DNA of 37,423 nucleotides from a virus. The notes under the pieces are model-generated. The model was not told where the DNA came from. It was given only the letters and a program-made list of their open reading frames with translations, and did no database searches. The position numbers were made by a program, and so were the translations under genes. This document shows, in pieces, positions 22,014 to 29,825 of this stretch. Position 1 is the first letter of the stretch, and the number at the start of each line of letters is the position of its first letter. The stretch lies in the IMG/VR virus record IMGVR_UViG_3300035183_000538, positions 1 through 37,423 of that record; one strand, 5' to 3'.

Positions 22014-23135
22014 TTAGCACTCAGCGCATTCGTTGGTTATAATATATCTCAGCGAGCCGTTAACTCCTGCCAATACATCTCCTGCATTGTATACGTTGGA
22101 TGGATACTGCCACAGTCCGTATCGCTTGCTGATGTACAATGCCCAGCCTCTGTCGAACTGCTCTTCTTCTCCGTAGTGGTTCAGCAGTACAGTAGGACAA
22201 TCAATGTACTTTAGTTGCACATCGAAGTTGAACGGCTGTATGCCGGAGTTGGTTTGAACTGGCAGCGGCAGCTGGAAGAAGAAGCTGTTCGGACGTTCAC
22301 CTGCTCTGAAGCCGAGATAGCGGCTTACGTCAACGAAGCCGATTGAGCCTTTCTCGAACACGCCTATTTGATTGACGCCCCATGCCACTTTCGATAGCGT
22401 GTCATTATAGAATGTGTAGCCGGTGAACTTCGTAACATCAACACCGTTCATAGCTGCTACGGCTGCCATCTTTTGCAGCTCGTACGAGTTCATCAGTCCG
22501 TTGCCGACAATGATGAGATTGCCAGCAAACTCATTCTCTGACGCATCGAACAGTATCTTGGTGAAGCCGCTGTTCAGATCGTTCTTAGTGGCATCTTTGT
22601 TGATGTTGACGGTTACTGCAGCGTTGTTGCCGGTAGTAACGTTGACTCCCCAAGTAACATCGCTAAGCAGCTGTGCGTCAATCTTACGCATCAGCGCCTG
22701 AGCAATGCGCATGATTGTCTCTATGTGCTCACGCAGCAGCGTAGTGGGTGGCGTGCCCATCCTTACAGTCTGCGAAGCATCGTCAACGAGTTTAGAGATC
22801 TCTTCATCGCTGATATGGATGCCTATTTTCACGAACCGTTCGGCTTTGATTTCTGATACTTTCCATGCCGGCACCAGATCAATGTTGCAGTTGTCTTCAG
22901 TAGCTATAACGTTCTCATTATAGCGTGGCTGATACTTGATGAAGACTCTTTTCTGATGACCGCCCGTGTTGGTCAATGTCAGCTGTTCAAAGGCGCTCAG
23001 CTTTGGATTGTTTTCGATGAGCGCAGCAAGAAAGCCGACTGGTGATATCTTGAACTCAGGATTGTTCTCTTGCGCCAGTTGCGCGAGTGATTCGAGAATA
23101 TGCGGCGCATAAGCCGTCAATATTATGTTTGCCAT
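22014..23135 (-). CDS. Probable major capsid protein
   Basis: A 373-aa protein that follows a scaffold-like coiled-coil gene. Its middle has long helices and strands (ERFVKIGIHISDEEISKLVDDASQTVR; NLIIVGNGLMNSYELQKMAAVAAMNG, both in parts) and a Tyr/Pro-rich C-terminus ending CAEC. Gene order portal, MuF, scaffold, this gene, connectors matches the HK97-type head order, and the start is preceded by an A-rich stretch suiting high expression. I cannot point to a fold-defining motif. Confidence 0.65.
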   Translation of the reverse strand: MANIILTAYAPHILESLAQLAQENNPEFKISPVGFLAALIENNPKLSAFEQLTLTNTGGHQKRVFIKYQPRYNENVIATEDNCNIDLVPAWKVSEIKAERFVKIGIHISDEEISKLVDDASQTVRMGTPPTTLLREHIETIMRIAQALMRKIDAQLLSDVTWGVNVTTGNNAAVTVNINKDATKNDLNSGFTKILFDASENEFAGNLIIVGNGLMNSYELQKMAAVAAMNGVDVTKFTGYTFYNDTLSKVAWGVNQIGVFEKGSIGFVDVSRYLGFRAGERPNSFFFQLPLPVQTNSGIQPFNFDVQLKYIDCPTVLLNHYGEEEQFDRGWALYISKRYGLWQYPSNVYNAGDVLAGVNGSLRYIITNECAEC

Positions 23136-23154
23136 TTTTTATGTTGGTTTTTGG

Positions 23155-24024
23155 TTAGTTGCTTGCAATCTGTTCTACCGCAGCTTTCACTGCCGAGAGA
23201 TAGTTGCTGTTGCCGTTGGCACCGTGAGTGCTGATGCTTTTCGGCTCTGTCACTCTCCGCTGACTGTTGTCGGAGACTTTCAGGATAGCGTGAGTCGAAA
23301 GGACTTTGTCCACGAACTCACCGAAAGATACTTCTTTGTTGTTTTCCATATAGCTAAGGTCAGTGTTGTCCTGCCTTACCAGTTTTATCGACTTGTTACT
23401 ATTGAGCACAGGCTTGATGCCTTTCTCAGTGAACTCTTTCTTGAGAAGCTCTTTTGCTGCAGCTATTCTGACAGCTTCGGGCAACGCATCGCTGTACTGC
23501 CGCTTGCTTAGTTCGTTCTCAATCTTGAACAGAAGCAGGTCGTTTTCGTGAGATTGCTTCAGGTTGTTGATCTCGTCTTCATATTGCTTCTTAAGGTCGA
23601 GGATCTGCTGATTGAGCTTGTTGATCTCATTAGTCAGTTCGGCCTTGCCGCTTCCTTTTGCTTCGCTTCTTTTTTGCTCGAGCTCTTTAATCTTTCTGAT
23701 AATTGCTCCCAGTCTCTTGTAGCTTGACTTTTCAGACTTCAGCTCTGACTTGACTTCATCATCGAACTCAAACTCGTCCATCAGCTTTTCGAGTTCGGTA
23801 TCAATCGGCAGCAGGGCAAGGCTCTTGAAGTGGGCAGCCACGACAGGATTGTGCTTGGCTGATTCAATTGTCAATGTGCTGTCGAGATAGCCTTTGAGTT
23901 TGTTGAAAAGTCCTTCATCAATCTGTGCGTTGATGGAAAGGAGGTCAACTACAGATTTGTCTGTAGTGTCAACGCCCGCTTTTTCTGCGAGCAGTTGTAT
24001 GAGGTTGCCGAGTTGAACTGACAT
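23155..24024 (-). CDS. Probable scaffolding protein
   Basis: A 289-aa, highly charged, helical protein. A long coiled coil spans about residues 85-170 (Lys/Glu/Gln-rich, IIRKIKELEQKRSE region), flanked by an N-terminal helical domain and a C-terminal domain ending VKAAVEQIASN. It lies just upstream of the capsid candidate, the standard site of a scaffold, which directs shell assembly and then leaves the head. A protease domain is not apparent. The noncoding array locus begins just upstream, after the small plus-strand gene. Confidence 0.6.
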   Translation of the reverse strand: MSVQLGNLIQLLAEKAGVDTTDKSVVDLLSINAQIDEGLFNKLKGYLDSTLTIESAKHNPVVAAHFKSLALLPIDTELEKLMDEFEFDDEVKSELKSEKSSYKRLGAIIRKIKELEQKRSEAKGSGKAELTNEINKLNQQILDLKKQYEDEINNLKQSHENDLLLFKIENELSKRQYSDALPEAVRIAAAKELLKKEFTEKGIKPVLNSNKSIKLVRQDNTDLSYMENNKEVSFGEFVDKVLSTHAILKVSDNSQRRVTEPKSISTHGANGNSNYLSAVKAAVEQIASN

Positions 24025-24028
24025 GCTA

Positions 24029-24036
24029 CAAAGTTA
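24029..24036 (-). promoter_or_regulatory. Possible -7 element before the scaffold gene
   Basis: TAACTTTG on the minus strand matches TAnnTTTG, but the -33 position is AATT and the start codon (24024) would coincide with the transcription start. It would imply a leaderless message, so this is a weak call. Confidence 0.25.
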
Positions 24037-24094
24037 ACAAGTGATTAAACATGATAATTGCTTTTGATTAATTTGGTGCACAAAAAATAGCGCC

Positions 24095-24268
24095 ATGAAA
24101 AAAGCAGAAAGATTAGTCTTGATTGCCCCACCGAAAGAACTGATTGAGACTATCGAAAGGATCAAGGCAGAGATACTAAGCAAGAACAAGGCAAGAAAAA
24201 GGGTCAGCAATACGGAGGCGGTGATGAAGATGATGCGGGCGTATATGCAGCTTAAGCAGCACGAGTAG
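24095..24268 (+). CDS. Small ribbon-helix-helix-like protein (57 aa)
   Basis: A 57-aa plus-strand protein starting MKKAERLVLIAPPKELIETI. A short strand (RLVLIAP) is followed by a helix (ELIETIERIKAEILSK), a turn and a second helix (NTEAVMKMMRAYMQLKQ), the ribbon-helix-helix order of Arc/CopG/MetJ-type DNA-binding proteins. It stands alone on the plus strand inside a minus-strand operon, and its stop codon is only 7 nt from the start of the palindromic array at 24276. Binding to that array is an inference from proximity and fold. Confidence 0.55.
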   Translation: MKKAERLVLIAPPKELIETIERIKAEILSKNKARKRVSNTEAVMKMMRAYMQLKQHE

Positions 24269-24275
24269 CAATGAA

Positions 24276-24643
24276 GCACATGCACTGCAGACGATCGCAT
24301 ATGATCTCATATGCGCGCGCATGATCGCATATGTGGTGCAGACGCTATGCATGTGATACGCATATGTAGTGCACGTGCCATACATATGCACGCACATGCA
24401 CTGCACATGATCGCAGATGATACGCATATGCAGTGCACACGACGTGCATATGATGTGCATACGATCGCAGATGCTATGCGCGTGATATGCATATGTAGCG
24501 CATATGATCGCATGTGCTGTACACGTGCTGTACATATGATATACACATGTCATGCACATGTTGTACATATGTAGTGCACGTGCATCGCAGATGATTGCAC
24601 ATGATACGCACGTGCTATGCACATGCTATGCATCTGCGATCAT
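24276..24643. repeat. Array of degenerate 11-nt palindromic units (array 1)
   Basis: About 33 units of 10-11 nt share the core GCAnRYG with variable joints, e.g. GCATATGTAGT, GCACATGCTAT. The sequence alternates purine and pyrimidine almost throughout, so AA, TT, GG and CC steps are rare. Units carry six-base palindromes such as CATATG, CACGTG, GTGCAC, TGTACA, ATGCAT and CGATCG, and a 12-base palindrome lies at 24311-24322. There are no constant repeats or unique spacers, so it is not a CRISPR array. The period is close to one DNA turn, suggesting phased protein binding, Z-DNA or cruciform tendency. Frames through it give Cys/His/Met-rich translations that are artefacts. Confidence 0.8.
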
Positions 24644-25087
24644 TCTTGAAATTTTTTGAATTGATAATCAAAGATTTATGAAATTGCTAATCGTTGCGAG
24701 GCGCGCCCGATGCGCCTGCTCGCCGCCCGCCGGCCGTTTTTGGCGCCAGTTGTTCGTTTAAAAGAAAGAAAAAAAAAGAAGCAAAAAAAAAGAAAGAAAA
24801 TATGTATAAGTAGTATAATTAAGTATATATAATATTAGTTAGTTAATACTTAAGGTAAGTAGTACTAATTAAAGTAAGTTAATTATTATTTTATTGAAAG
24901 AAAAAAAATTAAAAAATCGCTCGCAAAAAATGCGAAAATTTTAAGCGCAAACGCGCCTGATTTTTAAGATTGCGCAAAAGCTGATAATTCTATTGTCTGA
25001 GCAAAAAAGTTGCTTAAAAACAAAGGCAAACGTGTTTATTGAGAAAAAACGAATATAAAAAAGTTGAATAAAAAGAACAAGCGCTCG
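24644..25087. other. Noncoding GC patch and AT-rich core between the arrays
   Basis: After array 1 comes a GC-rich patch (about 24697-24755) with GGCGC/GCGCC inverted repeats and GCCGGC, CGGCCG and GGCGCC palindromes, then a purine run (about 24760-24800, A and G only apart from single bases) and an AT-rich stretch (24800-24920). The AT part holds an 8-bp inverted repeat TTAAGTAT/ATACTTAA (24819-24826 and 24846-24853) and a direct repeat TAAGTAGTA (24807-24815 and 24856-24864). The layout suits an unwinding element of a replication origin. No gene is visible. Origin function is a guess from composition; a packaging or transcription-punctuation site is the alternative. Confidence 0.5.
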
Positions 25088-25204
25088 TGCAGATGATTGC
25101 AGATGTAGCACGCATGCTATGCACGTGCTATGCATATGATCGCATATGCGCGCATATGATACGCATATGCATTGCATGTGCATGCAGATGCGAAGCGCAT
25201 ATAT
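25088..25204. repeat. Array of degenerate 11-nt palindromic units (array 2)
   Basis: About ten more units with the same core (GCATATG, GCACGTG, GCAGATG) and the same purine-pyrimidine alternation, including GCATGC and TGCGCGCA palindromes. It lies about 445 nt from array 1, on the other side of the GC and AT blocks, and ends about 50 nt before the MuF gene stop. Confidence 0.75.
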
Positions 25205-25256
25205 ACTTGAATCAAAGGAATGATTTTGGCCGAAATTTGCCGATTGCTGCCGAAAT

Positions 25257-26207
25257 TCACAACCTAAACCCTTCGGCATCGTACCTGATGCCATATCGGT
25301 CGTACACCTTCACCCGAACTTGTCTCGGAACTGCCACTTCTGAAACCGGCACCAACTGATGCCCGCATTGATAGCCGCCACGATACACATGAAAGTTGGT
25401 CTCATCGGTGCCCGATACCATTCCTTGCGGAAGCCCAGTCTTGCTGTTTATCTTGCCGTCAACCTCTTTAAACTCATCGAACCTGCCTTTGATAACGTCT
25501 TTGAACTCGACCTTGTGTATGTACTTTTTCCGCACCAGTGCTTTGCACAGGTCGCGCGACGTCTCGATAATTGCTCCGGTATACTGAAACCACTCCAACC
25601 CAAGATCACCAGCCACTGTCGCCGTATACTCGGCTGCGTACTGGTTCAACGCATCTGTCGTTATCTGTTTTGCCCAGCGTTCTAATACGCCTGCCGTCTC
25701 TGGCGTGCCTGTAATATAGTCCCTCAACTGATTGAGCATCGTAGCATAACTGCCGCCACTCGTGATATTCTGCCGCAGTATCTCCTCAATCTTCGGCATC
25801 ACGGCATTGTGTATCCCGGCTCCAAGTAATGACTGCTTAGCCGCATCGATGCTATGCTGCTTTATCTCATTGAGCAGCGGTCTTTCCTTGAACTTCTCGA
25901 CTGACGCCTCAAAGTACGCACGCTGTAACTTCGATAACTCTTTGAATCCGTTTAGATACTCGCCAACATCTTTTTTCCATTGGTCCGACAATACGGCCTT
26001 CTCTATCTTCCTGCTGATCGTGCCTATACGCTTGAGATTGGCTACCGTCTGCTTTATGCGGCCGTTTTTGACCTCGATGTCTTTCAGCAGCGTCTGTATT
26101 TCATCGTATAGCTTCTGCTGACGAGTCGGAATGTTGCGACCAAAGCCATCGACTTTATCGGAGATGAGCTCAATAATGTCATTCAATATCTTCTGCTGGG
26201 ACGCCAT
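25257..26207 (-). CDS. MuF-like head morphogenesis (minor capsid) protein
   Basis: A 316-aa protein. The N-terminal 140 residues are helical and Lys/Glu-rich; the C-terminal part has ERWAKQITTDALNQYAAEYTATVAGDLGLEWFQYTG (read in parts), SRDLCKALVRKKYIH and the ending NFHVYRGGYQCGHQLVPV. This R-x-x-C and YRGGYxCGHQL pattern is typical of SPP1 gp7/MuF proteins, which sit inside the head at the portal vertex. It overlaps the portal gene end by 29 nt. The noncoding array locus is directly downstream. Confidence 0.8.
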   Translation of the reverse strand: MASQQKILNDIIELISDKVDGFGRNIPTRQQKLYDEIQTLLKDIEVKNGRIKQTVANLKRIGTISRKIEKAVLSDQWKKDVGEYLNGFKELSKLQRAYFEASVEKFKERPLLNEIKQHSIDAAKQSLLGAGIHNAVMPKIEEILRQNITSGGSYATMLNQLRDYITGTPETAGVLERWAKQITTDALNQYAAEYTATVAGDLGLEWFQYTGAIIETSRDLCKALVRKKYIHKVEFKDVIKGRFDEFKEVDGKINSKTGLPQGMVSGTDETNFHVYRGGYQCGHQLVPVSEVAVPRQVRVKVYDRYGIRYDAEGFRL

Positions 26208-27924
26208 CTTCTTTCTCTTTGTTCAGCCTGCTGATTATATCGATGCTGGCCAGCTTCCGTATCTGCTCCTTCCTTTCGCTCAGCGACCTGCTCATGAACG
26301 CCTCATCCTGCTCCATTGCCATGCGGACCAGTTGCAGTATGTTGCAGCTTATCACGTAGTCTTCTTTCGTTATGCCGCCATTGCTGAGCCTGACCATCTT
26401 CTCTTCATCGCTAATCAGCGACAGCGGGTCGAGCTCGTACACGCTGATGAGCTCATCTCTCAGCTTTTGATTGTCGTAGAACTTCTTGTTCACCAGATCA
26501 ATATCGAGCGCTGTCAGTATCAGCGGGTTCAGCTTTGAGTCATGAGCCCTTTTAATCTCCTCCATCAGATATTGCGACGACAATACATCGAACCGCTCAG
26601 GCACCGCCACAACAGGCAGCATCTTGTCGCGCTCTGCCTTCGATGGCACGATGACTGAATAGCGGTAATCGTTAATCAACTCATAAATCTTGTCCATCAT
26701 CATCACCAAGTCTTCCGCTACGGTGTAAATGAAATTGTTCAGCTCTTCCTTGTCAACCTCCTTCGCAAGCCCGGACTGATTGAGAGGCACATTGCTCAGG
26801 AACTGCATATTGACGGCGCTCAGCGCATTATACAGATGTCTTTCGATGCGCTCGTCAATGACCTTAATGATCTCGGTGTCCTTTGTCACGTATCCGAATG
26901 GCGGTATTGGCGGCTCGCTCTCTCCGAGATTGGCTTTGTGCGGCCTGATGATGTGCTTCTTGAATGGTCCAGAAGCTGCAACCACTCCGCTGCCACCGCA
27001 GCTCTTACACGTGACGGTCTTGAATGTCTTCTTGCCGTCTTGCTCGGTCTCAACTTTTATACGCCCGATGCTGATGCCGTGCTCATTGACGCATTCCGGA
27101 CATTGCTGCGTTGCGTACTCCCATCTCTCAGGATAAAGATAATTGACGATATTGGCCTGCTGATCGCTGTACTCGCGCACTGCCTCGTCAAGCTCCGGTA
27201 TCATATCGCCAATACGGCTATGATTGATCACATAGCCATCCTCAATCTTACTGACCAGCGAATGGACTTTGAATGCCGGCAGCCTTCCTAAGTTGTGCTC
27301 GTACTCTTGCGTCAGCTTCCAGCTGCCGTCTCCTGTCATCTCGTACTCGACTATCAGCTGCTCGTCAGCCACAGTGGCTTTGTCCTTCTGCCTAACTATC
27401 AGCAAGTCGTCTTTGAACTCTAAAACCGAACTGCTGTTGATAACAACCGGGAACGGCTTCACATACTCGTTGTCGGCAATATCAATGCTAAGCGGCGCAA
27501 CCAGCACAATAGCATTAGGGTCAACAAGATACTCCTTAAGCAAGATAGAAAAGACCCAGTTGGTCAAAGAGTTGAAGTACGGGAAGCGCTTCTCACAGTA
27601 CTGCTCCAACGTCTCATCAGCCGCTGTCTTAGGGTTGACCAGTGTCGGATCGTACTTGATGCTCCAGTCTGACGAGCGTCTTATCTTGCCCAATGCATGT
27701 ATGACAGAGCCTATTACACGCTTCGTGATTGGCTTGTAGAGCTTCTTACGGTAAGCATAGATATACTCACTCTCATGCGGTCGTCTCTCTTCTATGAGCT
27801 TGGCAGGATACTCGCCGTTTGCATGCACCCTGATGCTATCATAGATAGACACATACTCACTGTATACCGGCATTCGGCGCTTGCCGATAAGGTACTCCAT
27901 TATCAGTTCGGTTGCTGCTGGCAT
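26179..27924 (-). CDS. Portal protein with zinc-ribbon-like insertion
   Basis: A 581-aa protein forming the DNA entry ring at the head vertex, judged by size, its place before MuF and the helical clip and wing-like regions after residue 340. An unusual insertion has two C-x-x-C pairs, C275/C278 (CPEC) and C306/C309 (CKSC followed by GGSG), resembling a DnaJ-type zinc ribbon. I use the ATG at 27924, one nucleotide after the upstream stop; a start at 27966 would overlap the glycosyltransferase gene by 41 nt. The protein docks the terminase and then the tail connectors. Confidence 0.8.
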   Translation of the reverse strand: MPAATELIMEYLIGKRRMPVYSEYVSIYDSIRVHANGEYPAKLIEERRPHESEYIYAYRKKLYKPITKRVIGSVIHALGKIRRSSDWSIKYDPTLVNPKTAADETLEQYCEKRFPYFNSLTNWVFSILLKEYLVDPNAIVLVAPLSIDIADNEYVKPFPVVINSSSVLEFKDDLLIVRQKDKATVADEQLIVEYEMTGDGSWKLTQEYEHNLGRLPAFKVHSLVSKIEDGYVINHSRIGDMIPELDEAVREYSDQQANIVNYLYPERWEYATQQCPECVNEHGISIGRIKVETEQDGKKTFKTVTCKSCGGSGVVAASGPFKKHIIRPHKANLGESEPPIPPFGYVTKDTEIIKVIDERIERHLYNALSAVNMQFLSNVPLNQSGLAKEVDKEELNNFIYTVAEDLVMMMDKIYELINDYRYSVIVPSKAERDKMLPVVAVPERFDVLSSQYLMEEIKRAHDSKLNPLILTALDIDLVNKKFYDNQKLRDELISVYELDPLSLISDEEKMVRLSNGGITKEDYVISCNILQLVRMAMEQDEAFMSRSLSERKEQIRKLASIDIISRLNKEKEDGVPAEDIE

Positions 27925-27925
27925 T

Positions 27926-28801
27926 TTAGATAAGTTTACGTTTTTCGTCCCATTGCTTCTTAGCATAGATACGATAGTGATACGGCAGCTTCATGGCTCT
28001 TGCATACGCTGCGCATATCTTATCATATCTATCACGTATATACGTTGACAGATTGTTACCGCCTACAGAGATGCCGTAGTAGTCTTTAATGACGTCAATC
28101 CATGCGCTATACTTGTCCAGAAGATACCAGTATATGAGCGGTCTTTCGCACGCCATCTTCACTGCGTAAGACGATGTGGCTATGTTGAATGCAAACTCAT
28201 CCGGAATGTCGCCGGCAAAGTCAACAACAGGCACCTGAGGCTCATCGAATATCTTCTGTGCAGTCTCCAGAACTATCATGGCTGGCTTAACCTTCTTGAA
28301 CCATACCAGCTCGCTGGACAGCTGATAGACAATGTCGCTCATGTCGTATGCGGTCTTTGCTTTAGCGACATCGAACCAATGCATATAATCACCATGCGTC
28401 TTGCCTGTCCTATAGTCGTGCCAGCCTCTGACCTGCAACGCTATCCCATGCTTATTCCTCATCTCATCGAACAACAGCGATGCCGGCTTGCCTGCAAACA
28501 ACACCGTGTCAACATCAATCATCAGCGTCTCATGGAACGGGCTTAGCTCGTTGATGTACAGCTTCGCTTTGAAATAGTTCGTCTTGCCTTTCCGCATGTA
28601 GTAAGTCTCCTGGCATTCCGATGCGCTGTCAAACAGCTTCATGTGCTCGTGCGACAGCGAAGACAGCGAGTATTCGGAATAGCATAGATGTATCTTCATG
28701 TCCGGACAGCTGTACTTTATCGACATCGCTAAGTTGGCAGCCATCTTGCCGTAATGCGGGCTACCAAGCGCTAACAATAGTATCCCTTTCTTCTTTTCCA
28801 T
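27926..28801 (-). CDS. GT-A-fold glycosyltransferase-like protein
   Basis: A 291-aa protein with a Rossmann-like N-terminus (GILLLALGSPHYGKMAANLAMSIK), a middle strand ending LMIDVDTVLF with the metal-binding D96-x-D98 motif and a later FNIATSSYAV region, consistent with GT-A glycosyltransferases of the GT8-like type. It has no signal peptide or membrane anchor. It lies between a tail protein and the portal gene. Substrates could be the hydroxylated DNA base made by the oxygenase or a virion protein; neither is shown. Confidence 0.65.
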   Translation of the reverse strand: MEKKKGILLLALGSPHYGKMAANLAMSIKYSCPDMKIHLCYSEYSLSSLSHEHMKLFDSASECQETYYMRKGKTNYFKAKLYINELSPFHETLMIDVDTVLFAGKPASLLFDEMRNKHGIALQVRGWHDYRTGKTHGDYMHWFDVAKAKTAYDMSDIVYQLSSELVWFKKVKPAMIVLETAQKIFDEPQVPVVDFAGDIPDEFAFNIATSSYAVKMACERPLIYWYLLDKYSAWIDVIKDYYGISVGGNNLSTYIRDRYDKICAAYARAMKLPYHYRIYAKKQWDEKRKLI

Positions 28802-29824
28802 TTAAGCACAATTTGAGTTAACGTAGTCTGCTGCGATGCTTACCTTAACCTTCGTCTTCGCCATTGCCTCCTGAACTCTTATGTCTTTCGGCCACTCAAT
28901 ATCATACGCAGCGCTGCTCACAATGATTACAGACTGGATTATGTTCGTATTGTAAATCTCCACAAAATCATGCTCCAGCGCAATCTTCAGCCGCTCGTGC
29001 CACTCTATCGGCATATAGTCGGTGAACAGCTCGTACTCCTGAACTATCCTCGAGTGCAGCTTAATGAACGTGCCATCGCTCTTCTGATAGCTGCTTTCCT
29101 CTGTAATGAACTGCGGATTGCCAAGATAAAGCGGCAAGCGGATCTGATTGATGAAGCTCAGATTCGCTCCTTTTGTCGCCACATCGTCATAGAACTCCGG
29201 CACATACGTGAATCCAAATTGGTTCTCCCGACACTTGTACTTCAGCACTGAAGTATCGCATTGCTCTGCTACTCTGACAAAGCAATTGCTGCAGCCGATG
29301 ATGTAAGACCGTTCGGTGCAGTCTTTCCTCTCCTGACTCTGATGCAGGTCAGATTGAATCACAATCAGCCTGAAGCACTGCCCGATGTCAATCAGCCCGG
29401 CACCAAGACTGCCAACCCAGTTGCTGCTGTCCGCATACAGATTGTAGTATGGCGGTGATGGCAGTGTAGGATGCGGATCGAGCCACAGCAGCTCATTATA
29501 TGGCATTGGCGGAGGTATCGTGCCGGGCAGCGGATTGCTGCAATTGTAGTACTTGTTGTTTATGCCAACGGGCGGTATCTGTCTCGGCAGGTCTTCGCAG
29601 TACTCGTCCGTCTGGTCGTTCACCGGGACAGCGCAAACAAAGAATCTTGCTCCCGATTGAGGCGCATCAAGATTGAGCACAATCTGGAATGCCAAATCCT
29701 TGATGTCATATACCGGCAGGCATGTATTCTTCACGTCCGGGTAGCAATGATTATTGCGATGGAGATACTTGCCAGCTTTAAATCTGACAAACGAATGGCC
29801 GGGTGAGTGTACTGTGCTTGGCAT
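28802..29824 (-). CDS. Tail-associated structural protein
   Basis: A 340-aa Cys- and Pro-rich, beta-rich protein with a SNPLPGTIPPPMPYNELLWLDPHPTLP stretch (residues 96-122 in parts) and paired Cys at several places (IIGCSNCF). It sits after the large tail-tip-like gene and before the glycosyltransferase. A tail-tip or fibre-related role is likely by position; no domain recognised. The gene starts one nucleotide after its upstream neighbour ends. Confidence 0.5.
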   Translation of the reverse strand: MPSTVHSPGHSFVRFKAGKYLHRNNHCYPDVKNTCLPVYDIKDLAFQIVLNLDAPQSGARFFVCAVPVNDQTDEYCEDLPRQIPPVGINNKYYNCSNPLPGTIPPPMPYNELLWLDPHPTLPSPPYYNLYADSSNWVGSLGAGLIDIGQCFRLIVIQSDLHQSQERKDCTERSYIIGCSNCFVRVAEQCDTSVLKYKCRENQFGFTYVPEFYDDVATKGANLSFINQIRLPLYLGNPQFITEESSYQKSDGTFIKLHSRIVQEYELFTDYMPIEWHERLKIALEHDFVEIYNTNIIQSVIIVSSAAYDIEWPKDIRVQEAMAKTKVKVSIAADYVNSNCA

Positions 29825-29825
29825 A

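Noticed and set aside
24176-24622. Long Cys/His/Met-rich reading frames through the palindromic array
   Set aside because: Open frames occur on both strands here because the alternating sequence rarely forms stops; composition is a repeat artefact with no start context.
24276-25204. CRISPR array
   Set aside because: Units of 10-11 nt are degenerate, with no constant direct repeat and no unique spacers of 25-40 nt.
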